Positions 1-7,505 of a DNA stretch of 64,000 nt are shown in pieces. Each line of letters starts with the position of its first letter. Within the stretch, counting starts at the first letter, position 1. Below the pieces are notes generated by a model. That model ran no database searches. It had not been told where the DNA came from and saw only the letters and a list, made by a program, of their open reading frames with translations. Source of the stretch: SHVO01 sp050250575 (GTDB lineage: Bacteria; Pseudomonadota; Alphaproteobacteria; Rhodospirillales; Rhodospirillaceae); NCBI GenBank assembly GCA_050250575.1, contig JBFWOJ010000006.1:122935-186934 (forward strand), read 5' to 3'. The translations under genes and the position numbers were made by a program.

Positions 1-2
1 AC

Positions 3-1763
3 TTCGCCTCGGGCGACATGGTCATCAACGTCGACAACGCCTTCCTGGCGCCGGAAATCCGCGCCCGCGCCCAGTCGCTGAATATCACGCGCTTCAACAT
101 GGGCAGCCGCTGGGTCGATCTGCCGTACAAGATCACCCAGATCGTCAACCGCCACGTCCGACGCTACGTCGTCGGGGCCAACGGCAATTTCGATGCCGTG
201 GAGACCAGCTGGACGTGGGACGCTTATTATCAGCTGGGCGAGTCCAAGGTCAGAAAGAGTTTCTACGATCGCTGGCGCTCCACCTTCCCGCTGGCGCTTG
301 ATTCCGTGCGCGACGCCCAGGGCGCCGCGGTGTGCCGCATCAATGCCGATGCCAACCCCAACAACAACGACCCGAGCTGCGTGCCGTGGAATCCCTTCGG
401 CATCGGCGTGAACACCATGGCCGCGGCCAATTATGTGGCCGGCTGGTCATACGCCCTCGAGCGCAATACCCAGGAAGTCTTCGCCGCTTCCGCCACCGGC
501 GAGCCGTTCGACCTGTGGGCGGGGCCGGTGTCGATCGCGTTCGGGGCTGAACACCGCACCGAGAAGGTCGGCGGCATCGAAGGCCCGCGCAACGCCATCA
601 ATGATTCCAGCGTCGGCAACTCGCGGCCGACCCAGGGCAAGTATTCCGTCACCGAAGGGTTTATCGAGACCGTCGTTCCCCTGGCGGCGAACGAAGCCTG
701 GGCGCAGTCGCTGGAATTCAACGGCGCTGTCCGCGCGACGGACTATTCCACCTCCGGCTATGTGACGACTTGGAAGCTGGGCGCCACGTGGAGCCCGGTC
801 GACGATATCAGGCTGCGCGTCACGCAGTCCCGAGACATTCGCGCTCCGCATAACGTCGAACTGTTTGCGGCCGGGATCTTCGTCGGCAACCTTGTGAACA
901 ATCCGTTCGCCGGGGGCGCGCCGACCAACATCCAGTCGGAGACATCCGGCAACCCCAATCTCAAGCCTGAAAAGGCCGACACCACCGGCATCGGCGTCGT
1001 TTTCCAACCGTCCTTCCTTTCCGGCTTCAGCGCCTCGGTCGACTACTTCAACATCAAGATCAAGGATGTCATCGGAACCGTGGGCCGGCAGGACGTCCCC
1101 GACCGTTGCTTCGCCGGCGAGCAGATCTTCTGCAGTCAGCTGGTGTTCGATGCGAACGGAAACCTGACGGTCGTCAAAATCCAGCCGACCAATTTCATCA
1201 GGCAGGTCAACCGCGGCATGGATTTCGAAGCCAGCTATTCGATGCCCTTCGATAACCTGATCTCGGGCATGAGCGGCAACTTGAACCTCCGCGGGCTTGC
1301 AACGCGATACATCAAGCAGCTTGAAGACACCGGCTCGGGCGCCGGCATCATCAACACGGTGGGCCAAGGCGGCGTCCGCAAGTGGAAGTACACGTTCTCC
1401 GCCACGTTCGACTTCGATCCGTTGCGCGCGACGCTGATCGCCAGAGGTGCGAGCGCCGGCGTGTACAACGTGACGAACATAGAGTGCACCAGCGGCTGCC
1501 CGGTTTCGACGAACATCAACCGGACGCAAAACATCAACCGCCTGCCGGCGCCGTTCTATCTCGACCTGTCGCTGCGTTATGGGTTTTGGCAAGGCGATGC
1601 CGGCAATGCGGAAGCTTTCTTCAATGTCCGCAACCTTCTGAATACCGATCCGGCGATCGAGGCGGCCGGACCGGGCGGAAGCGGTTCGGGCATTGCCTGC
1701 AATGCAAGCCATCACGACTGCCTCGGCCGGGTGTTCCGCGCCGGGATCCGGTTCGAGATGTAG
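3..1763 (+). CDS. TonB-dependent receptor, C-terminal part (truncated by window start)
   Basis: The reading frame is open from the window edge, so the N-terminus (signal peptide, plug) lies outside. The visible ~585 residues look like the beta-barrel of a TonB-dependent outer-membrane receptor: alternating aromatic strands, the block TQSRDIRAPHNVELF, the segment NPNLKPEKADTTGIGVVFQP typical of the late barrel, then SVDYFNIKIKD, and near the end FFNVRNLLNTDP followed by a terminal amphipathic strand ending RFEM. The family imports ferric siderophores, cobalamin or oligosaccharides using TonB energy. Length and motifs resemble the long oligosaccharide/CarO-type receptors common in Caulobacter-like bacteria, but the substrate cannot be read from this fragment. 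A hairpin terminator follows the stop. Confidence 0.9.
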   Translation, partial: FASGDMVINVDNAFLAPEIRARAQSLNITRFNMGSRWVDLPYKITQIVNRHVRRYVVGANGNFDAVETSWTWDAYYQLGESKVRKSFYDRWRSTFPLALDSVRDAQGAAVCRINADANPNNNDPSCVPWNPFGIGVNTMAAANYVAGWSYALERNTQEVFAASATGEPFDLWAGPVSIAFGAEHRTEKVGGIEGPRNAINDSSVGNSRPTQGKYSVTEGFIETVVPLAANEAWAQSLEFNGAVRATDYSTSGYVTTWKLGATWSPVDDIRLRVTQSRDIRAPHNVELFAAGIFVGNLVNNPFAGGAPTNIQSETSGNPNLKPEKADTTGIGVVFQPSFLSGFSASVDYFNIKIKDVIGTVGRQDVPDRCFAGEQIFCSQLVFDANGNLTVVKIQPTNFIRQVNRGMDFEASYSMPFDNLISGMSGNLNLRGLATRYIKQLEDTGSGAGIINTVGQGGVRKWKYTFSATFDFDPLRATLIARGASAGVYNVTNIECTSGCPVSTNINRTQNINRLPAPFYLDLSLRYGFWQGDAGNAEAFFNVRNLLNTDPAIEAAGPGGSGSGIACNASHHDCLGRVFRAGIRFEM

Positions 1764-1788
1764 TACGGATAATAATGTTGCGTTTTTC

Positions 1789-1812
1789 GGCCGGGGCGCT
1801 TGCGCCCCGGCC
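1789..1812 (+). terminator. Hairpin terminator after TonB receptor
   Basis: An 11-bp perfect stem (GGCCGGGGCGC / GCGCCCCGGCC) with a 2-nt loop lies 26 nt after the receptor stop. The downstream T-run is weak (TTAAAT), while a TTTTT run lies on the upstream side, so it may act better on the opposite strand or be only partly efficient. Confidence 0.5.
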
Positions 1813-1978
1813 TTAAATCGGTGAGGGTCGCGCGCCTGCGCCATTCGCGGGCTTGGAACGACGACCTCAGCGCCATGACCACTCTTCGACTTACGAGCGT
1901 GCGAGTTACCACCCCGGCCCGAATTACGGGCCGGATTGGTCGCCTTTGCCCACACCCGTTTTGCAGTCGAGGAATGTC

Positions 1979-2299
1979 ATGGTCGCCGTGTCCCGTTCGC
2001 CCTCCTTACACCGCTTCACCATCTATTATTCTGAAGGTCCCATCCTGCGCCGTATCCTGACGGCGGCCCGGCACGCGCGCGCCGAACCGGTGTGGCACTT
2101 TGTCCGCTTTGGCGGACACGGCGGATTCAAGGTGGAAGTCGTCGTCGGGGGGATGTCCCGGAACTACGCGGAATCCTTTGCCGCACAGGTGCGGCGCTTG
2201 CCGGCGGTGACCAAGGTGATGTGGGCAAAAGATGCGTCCAACCAGGCGCAAATGGAGGCTTTGATCGCTCCAGGCCGGGAGGTATCCTCACGGCTGTAA
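1979..2299 (+). CDS. Small unknown protein (106 aa), possibly ACT-like
   Basis: I chose the ATG at 1979 because GAGGA sits 5 nt upstream (1969-1973); an in-frame extension upstream exists but reads as low-complexity non-coding sequence. The protein contains HFVRFGGHGGFKVEVVVGG followed by a helix-like QVRRLPAVTKVMW. A beta strand, Gly turn, helix and 'LPAVTKV' strand resembles the small ACT-type regulatory folds (as in acetolactate synthase small subunits), but the match is by eye and weak. It lies 61 bp before a TonB-dependent receptor in the same direction and could be cotranscribed. Function unknown. Confidence 0.55.
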   Translation: MVAVSRSPSLHRFTIYYSEGPILRRILTAARHARAEPVWHFVRFGGHGGFKVEVVVGGMSRNYAESFAAQVRRLPAVTKVMWAKDASNQAQMEALIAPGREVSSRL

Positions 2300-2360
2300 C
2301 AGGCGGTTTAGCGGGGTCCATCGGGGGCCGGTCCGGCCGGCCTCTGGGACCAGCGTTCGT

Positions 2361-4307
2361 TTGAACCTTTTCCGCCGTTCCTCCCTTGCGCCGTCGGTAT
2401 TCGCCGCCTGCAGCTTTCTGTTCAGCGCCTCCGCCCTCGCCCAGCGCGCCAATGAAAACGTCGTCGCCAGTGCAGAAGACGCCTTCGGCACGTCGATCGG
2501 CAACGAAAGCATCGGCCTGTACGGAGCGATGGAAGCGCGCGGCTTCAGTCCCAAAGAAGCCGGCAACATGCGCATTCAGGGACTGTATTACGACCAGCAA
2601 GGAAATTTCGGATACACCAACCAGGTTGCGAGCAGCACCAGTATCCGCGTCGGCCTGTCCGCTCAGTCCTATCCATTTCCGGCGCCGACAGGCATAGCCG
2701 ATATCCGCTTGCGCCTGCCCGGCCAACGGCTGGTGCGGAGCTTCTCCGCCCACGCAGGGCCTTACACTTCATTCGGCGCGCAGGCCGACCTGGATATCCC
2801 GCGCGGCCGCGGAAACCTCGGCGCCGTGCTGAGTGTCGCGGCGGCCCAGAAGGACATGGATTTCCATAGCATCTTCTACTACGTCGATGTTGCCGGCACC
2901 CTGTACTGGACGCCGAACGACCTGACGGAGGTGATCGGCTTTTATAACCGCAGCCACGCCTGGGACGGCGAAGCGCCGCCGCCCATCTTCACCGCCGGCG
3001 ATTTCCTGCCGCCGAAGATCGACCGCAGCTTTTTGGCCGGTCCCGATTTCAAACAGGACCGCGAACGAATCCAGGGCAATTTCGGCGTGATTGCGCGCAA
3101 TGCCGCGATCGAGAACTGGATCCTGCAGGCCGGCGTGTTCCGCTCGACGAATCTGCTCAACGGCGATTTCAATATGCTCTATCGGAACACCCAGCGCGAC
3201 GGGAGTTCGATCCTCAGCATACGTTCCCGGCCATCGCCATGGTCGGCGTCATGGTCGGGCGAGGTGCGCGCCTCGGGCGTTTTCCCGGAAGGGCCCAGGC
3301 GGCACACGTTGCACTTCGCCGCGCGCGGGCGGGCCGGAGAGCGCCTGTTCGGCGGCGAAGATACCGTGCTCCACGGCCCGGCCACCATCGGCGTCAGATT
3401 TTCTGTGCCAAAACCCGCGTTCAATTTCGGGCCGCAGAGCGACGACCAAATCCGCCATGGGACCGTCGGCGTGAGTTATGTCGGCCTGTGGAACGGCGTC
3501 GGAGAGATCAGCGGCGGCGTGCAGAAGGCCGTGTACCGCCGCACGGTAGACTATCCCGCGCGCAGCGCGACAACGCGCACGTCGCCGTGGCTTTATAACG
3601 GCACGCTCGCGCTGTCGGCCACCGATGACCTGACGTTCTACGCCGGTTATACGCGCGGACTTGAGGATTCCGGCATCGCGCCGGAAAGCGCGGCCAATCC
3701 CGGCGAGGCATTGGCCGCGAGCATCACAAAGCAGGTCGACGGCGGATTCAGGTACAGGATTTGGCCTGGCTCGACGCTGGTCGCGGGTGTCTTTGAAGTG
3801 GCAAAGCCCTACTTCGACCGCGATGCGGCAAACCTATTCACGAGCGTGGGCGCCCTCACCCACCGCGGCGTCGAAGTTTCGTTATCCAGTGAGCCGATTG
3901 AAGGATTGAAGGTCGTCGCCGGGACGGTGTTGCTTCAAGCCCGTGTCTCCGGCTTCACGGTGGACCAGGGGTTGATCGCGGAAGTCCCGCCCGGACGGCC
4001 CGGGACGTTGATCCGGCTCAACGCCAATTACGGCCCGAAGGCGTGGAACGGTTTTTCCTTGTCGGCACAAGTCAACTACGAGTCCGCGCACTGGGCAAAC
4101 CGGCTCAATACGTTCAAGATCGATGCCGCAACGGTGGTCGATGTCGGCGCGCGCTATTCGTTCCCCTTGTACGGCGCACGCGCAACGGTGCGGCTGGATG
4201 TTCAAAACCTCACGAACTCCTATATCTGGCAGGTCAATAGCGCTTCGGGACATTTTTCGCCGTCCCCTGCCCGCCGCTTCATCTTGCGGCTTGCGGCCGA
4301 TCTCTAG
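2361..4307 (+). CDS. TonB-dependent receptor
   Basis: A 648-residue outer-membrane receptor starting at TTG 2361. Residues 1-27 form a signal peptide (basic start, hydrophobic core, SASALAQ cleavage region). A plug-like segment covers roughly residues 30-130 (ENVVASAEDAFGTSIGNESIGLYG, then MRIQGLYYDQQGNF and IRLRLPG). The rest is a beta-barrel with a late TRGLEDSGIAPESA segment, RLDVQNLTNSYIW and a terminal strand ending RRFILRLAADL. The family moves ligands across the outer membrane with TonB-ExbBD. At ~650 residues it is in the siderophore-receptor size class; the ligand is not deducible. Its stop overlaps the stop of the convergent glycerate kinase gene by 4 bp. Confidence 0.88.
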   Translation: MNLFRRSSLAPSVFAACSFLFSASALAQRANENVVASAEDAFGTSIGNESIGLYGAMEARGFSPKEAGNMRIQGLYYDQQGNFGYTNQVASSTSIRVGLSAQSYPFPAPTGIADIRLRLPGQRLVRSFSAHAGPYTSFGAQADLDIPRGRGNLGAVLSVAAAQKDMDFHSIFYYVDVAGTLYWTPNDLTEVIGFYNRSHAWDGEAPPPIFTAGDFLPPKIDRSFLAGPDFKQDRERIQGNFGVIARNAAIENWILQAGVFRSTNLLNGDFNMLYRNTQRDGSSILSIRSRPSPWSASWSGEVRASGVFPEGPRRHTLHFAARGRAGERLFGGEDTVLHGPATIGVRFSVPKPAFNFGPQSDDQIRHGTVGVSYVGLWNGVGEISGGVQKAVYRRTVDYPARSATTRTSPWLYNGTLALSATDDLTFYAGYTRGLEDSGIAPESAANPGEALAASITKQVDGGFRYRIWPGSTLVAGVFEVAKPYFDRDAANLFTSVGALTHRGVEVSLSSEPIEGLKVVAGTVLLQARVSGFTVDQGLIAEVPPGRPGTLIRLNANYGPKAWNGFSLSAQVNYESAHWANRLNTFKIDAATVVDVGARYSFPLYGARATVRLDVQNLTNSYIWQVNSASGHFSPSPARRFILRLAADL

Positions 4308-5551
4308 CTCACCAATATCGCGCGGAAGTCATTGACGTTGGTCCGCGTCGGGCCAGTCGTGACGAGGTCGCCGAGCGCGGAGAAAAATCCGAACGCATCG
4401 TTGTCGGCAAGGTGCCGCGCCGGATCAAGGCCGAACGCGCGCGCGCGGGCGAGTGTATCGGGCGAAATGAGCGCGCCGGCATTGGCTTCCCCGCCGTCGA
4501 TGCCATCGGTGTCGGCGGCCAAGGCGTAAATTCCGGCACGCCCTTCCAGCGCGATCGCCAGAGCGAGGAGGTATTCGCCGTTGCGCCCGCCGCGACCGTT
4601 GCCGCGAACGGTGACCGTGGTTTCGCCGCCGGAGATGACGACGAACGGCCGCGGCGTTTCCTCGCGCAGCGCCAATGCGGCATGCGCCGTTGCCACCTCG
4701 CGCGCCTCTCCTTCGATGTCGTCGCCAAGGACGATCGCTGCGACACCTTCGCGGCGCGCGAGCCGAGCCGCTGCATCCAGCGCCATCTTGGCGTCAGCGA
4801 CGATCACCGCGTGCGCAGCGGCGAGGCGCGGATCGCCCGGCTTCGGGGTCTCGTCCTCGCCCTTTTCCATATGCGCGGCGACCGCGGGCGGAAGCTCGAT
4901 CCGGTACTTCGCAAGAATCCGCCGCGCGTCGGCGAAGGAGGTCGGATCGGGGATTGTCGGACCGGAGCCGACGGTCGCAGGATCGTCGCCGGGCACGTCT
5001 GAAATCACCAGGGTCGTCACGGGAGCCGGGGCTGCCGCCAGCCCCAGACGGCCGCCCTTGATGGCCGACAGATGCTTGCGCACGCAGTTCATTTCCGAGA
5101 TCGCCGCGCCTGAACGCAGCAGGGCGCGCGTCACGGCGCGTTTATCGTCGAGCACAAGCCCCTTGGCGGGCATGGCGAGGAGAGCCGAGGCGCCGCCGGA
5201 CATCAGCGCGAGAACGAGATCTTCCGCCGTCAAGCCCGCGACCGCACTTCGAATCCGCGCGGCGGCTGCCACACCGGCGGCATCGGGCAGCGGGTGAGCG
5301 GCCTCGATGACCTCGATGCATGAGGTCGGCGCGCCGTGGCCATAAGGGGTGACGACGATTCCCGAGAGCGGACCGCGCCAATGGGCCTCTACGCTCGCAG
5401 CCATGGCCGCGGCCGCCTTTCCGGCGCCGATCACCACGGTCCGTCCCTTGGGCGCGGGCGGCAAATGACGCGGGAGCGCCGCGGCCGCGCCGGCAGCGGC
5501 TACGGCAGCGTCGAACATGGCGCGCAGCAACAGTAAGGGAGAGGAGGCCAT
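4304..5551 (-). CDS. gckA: Glycerate 2-kinase (MOFRL family)
   Basis: A 415-residue protein of the DUF4147/MOFRL glycerate kinase family, which phosphorylates D-glycerate to 2-phosphoglycerate with ATP in glyoxylate/hydroxypyruvate and tartrate metabolism. Seen: the N-terminal Rossmann-like VVIGAGKAAAAMA, the nucleotide-region LVLALMSGGASALL, the LVISDVPGDDPATVGSGPT block, and the C-terminal MOFRL signature (VISGGETTVTVRGNGRGGRNGEYLLA ... ADTDGIDG). Full family length. Cytosolic. It is transcribed away from the dicarboxylate transporter gene next door, so the pair might serve C3/C4 acid use, which is inference. Confidence 0.93.
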   Translation of the reverse strand: MASSPLLLLRAMFDAAVAAAGAAAALPRHLPPAPKGRTVVIGAGKAAAAMAASVEAHWRGPLSGIVVTPYGHGAPTSCIEVIEAAHPLPDAAGVAAAARIRSAVAGLTAEDLVLALMSGGASALLAMPAKGLVLDDKRAVTRALLRSGAAISEMNCVRKHLSAIKGGRLGLAAAPAPVTTLVISDVPGDDPATVGSGPTIPDPTSFADARRILAKYRIELPPAVAAHMEKGEDETPKPGDPRLAAAHAVIVADAKMALDAAARLARREGVAAIVLGDDIEGEAREVATAHAALALREETPRPFVVISGGETTVTVRGNGRGGRNGEYLLALAIALEGRAGIYALAADTDGIDGGEANAGALISPDTLARARAFGLDPARHLADNDAFGFFSALGDLVTTGPTRTNVNDFRAILVS

Positions 5552-5619
5552 CGCAAGGGACCTTAGGAGAGAGCCCGAATCCTGCTATCACGTTCGGCAG
5601 AGGTTTGGGGGGATTTCTG

Positions 5620-6885
5620 TTGCGCAAGCCGTTCTACCGCGTCCTTTACATCCAAGTCCTCATGGCCATCGCGGTGGGGATCGTGCTGGGCGTCACCAGC
5701 CCGGACTGGGCCGTTGCCATGCGCCCGCTCGGGGATGGGTTCATCAAGCTTGTCAAGATGATCATCCCCCTCGTGATCTTCTGCACCGTGGTCTCCGGTA
5801 TCGCGGGCATGAACGACACCAAGAAGGTCGGGCGCGTCGGCGGCAAGGCGATCGTCTATTTCGAGGTGGTCTCGACCGTCGCCTTGATCATTGGTCTGAT
5901 CGTCGCGAATTCGCTGCGTCCGGGTGACGGCTTCGACGCCGACCTGACCGGCGTCAACACAAAGGAGATCGCCGGATATTCGAGCCGGGCCGAAGATCAG
6001 ACCATCACGGATTTCCTACTCAATATCATCCCGACGACCGTGGTCGACGCCTTTGCCAAGGGTGATATCCTCCAGGTGCTCTTCTTCGCCATCCTGTTCG
6101 GATTCGCGCTATCCGCGCTCGGTGCGCGCGGTGCGGGCGTGCGAGACGGGATCGATGCGGTCTCCACCGTGATCTTCCGCATTCTCGCCTACATCATGAA
6201 GGCCGCGCCGGTCGGGGCGTTCGGCGCCATGGCCTTCACCATCGGCCGCTACGGTCTCGAGGCGCTGCTGCCGCTGATGAAACTGATGGCGGCTTTCTAT
6301 CTGACCGCGTTCCTGTTCGTGATGATCATCCTGGGCGCGATCGCGCGCATGGTGGGCTTCAGCATTCTGAAATTCATTGCCTATATCAAAGAAGAGCTGC
6401 TGATCGTGCTTGGAACCAGCTCGTCGGAGAGCGCACTGCCTTCGCTGATGGACAAGCTTGAGCGCCTAGGCTGCTCGAAGTCGGTGGTTGGCCTCGTGGT
6501 GCCCGCGGGGTATTCCTTCAATCTGGATGGAACGAATATCTACATCACCATGGCCGCGTTGTTCGTGGCGCAGGCCACGAACACGGAACTCACCCTCATC
6601 CAGCAGCTCACGCTTCTTGGGGTCGCGATGGTCACCTCAAAGGGCGCGACCGGTGTGACAGGATCTGGGTTCGTCACGCTGGCGGCGACCATCGCCGTGG
6701 TACCGACCATTCCCATCGAAGGCATGGCGCTGATTCTCGGCATCGACCGCTTCATGAGCGAATGCCGGGCGCTGACGAATTTCATCGGCAACGGCGTCGC
6801 CACCGTCGTCGTCTCCCACTGGGAAAAGGAACTCGACCGCACCCAGCTTCGCGCCCGACTTTCCGGCGCGCCTCATCCTGCCTAG
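5620..6885 (+). CDS. dctA: C4-dicarboxylate/proton or sodium symporter, DctA family
   Basis: An inner-membrane dicarboxylate:cation symporter (DAACS family), about 421 residues. Signatures seen: the first helix with YIQVLMAIAVGIVLG, LVKMIIPLVIFCTVVSGIAG, the serine-rich re-entrant loop LGTSSSESALPSLM, the VVPAGYSFNLDGTNIY motif that forms the substrate/cation site, and VTSKGATGVTGSGFV with a late ECRALTNFIGN helix. These match succinate/fumarate/malate carriers of the DctA type. I place the start at TTG 5620 because GGGGGGA (5607-5613) sits 6 nt before it; an in-frame TTG at 5605 would be almost on top of its only possible ribosome site. No dctBD regulators are nearby. Confidence 0.93.
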   Translation: MRKPFYRVLYIQVLMAIAVGIVLGVTSPDWAVAMRPLGDGFIKLVKMIIPLVIFCTVVSGIAGMNDTKKVGRVGGKAIVYFEVVSTVALIIGLIVANSLRPGDGFDADLTGVNTKEIAGYSSRAEDQTITDFLLNIIPTTVVDAFAKGDILQVLFFAILFGFALSALGARGAGVRDGIDAVSTVIFRILAYIMKAAPVGAFGAMAFTIGRYGLEALLPLMKLMAAFYLTAFLFVMIILGAIARMVGFSILKFIAYIKEELLIVLGTSSSESALPSLMDKLERLGCSKSVVGLVVPAGYSFNLDGTNIYITMAALFVAQATNTELTLIQQLTLLGVAMVTSKGATGVTGSGFVTLAATIAVVPTIPIEGMALILGIDRFMSECRALTNFIGNGVATVVVSHWEKELDRTQLRARLSGAPHPA

Positions 6886-7505
6886 GCGAAGAACTTCGTT
6901 GCGAAGACCTGATAAAGCGGCACGCCCTGCACCACGACCATCTTGCGCTGGAAAAGGTTGAGAAAGGCGTCGATGGCGGGCTTGGGCATGGTGAGCGAGT
7001 CCTGCCGCCCCGGCTTTTCGAGGCTCCATAAATAATCATCGAAAATCAACAACCCGCCGACGCGCAGCAGCTTGAAGGCCATGACTGCATCTGTGAGCAC
7101 GTCAGGCGCCTGGTGCGATCCGTCGATATAGACGACATCGAACGTGCCGACTGGATCGACCACCATCAGCTTGGCGAGCGCCGCATGCGAAAGGCTCTTG
7201 TGCTTTATCACACGCGCCTTATGAGCGACGCGGCTTTTAGCAACGGCGATGTTGTGATCGAAGCGCGCTTCGACCGCAGGCATCCGGCCCGGATCGTGCT
7301 CGATGCCGCCATCCCAACTATCGATGCAGTGCAGCTCGAACGGGTGTTCTTTAGCGCAATTTTCGATGAAGTAGCACGCCGAGCGGCCTTCGAAGGAGCC
7401 GACCTCGAGAACCTTCTGCGGGTTATACCGGGGCAATAGTTCGTTCCAGATCGGAATGTTCTGGACAAACCAGTCCTGCGTGAATTGGTAATCGAGCTCG
7501 TTCAT
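6882..7505 (-). CDS. Class I SAM-dependent methyltransferase (glycan/secretion locus)
   Basis: A 207-residue methyltransferase of the Methyltransf_24 type. The SAM-binding motif I is VLEVGSFEGRSACYF (about residues 33-47 from the chosen start), followed by LHCIDSWDGG (acidic motif II) and FDVVYIDGSHQAPDV with LRVGGLLIFDDYLW later. The start at 7505 forms an ATGA overlap with the stop of the upstream GT41 gene (7502-7504), implying translational coupling; an in-frame ATG at 7520 also exists. Proteins of this family often modify sugars or are found in polysaccharide and glycoprotein clusters. Here it is the last gene of a same-strand run with two glycosyltransferases, a type I exporter and a giant repeat protein, so methylation of the attached glycan is a reasonable inference. 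The actual acceptor is unknown. Confidence 0.85.
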   Translation of the reverse strand: MNELDYQFTQDWFVQNIPIWNELLPRYNPQKVLEVGSFEGRSACYFIENCAKEHPFELHCIDSWDGGIEHDPGRMPAVEARFDHNIAVAKSRVAHKARVIKHKSLSHAALAKLMVVDPVGTFDVVYIDGSHQAPDVLTDAVMAFKLLRVGGLLIFDDYLWSLEKPGRQDSLTMPKPAIDAFLNLFQRKMVVVQGVPLYQVFATKFFA

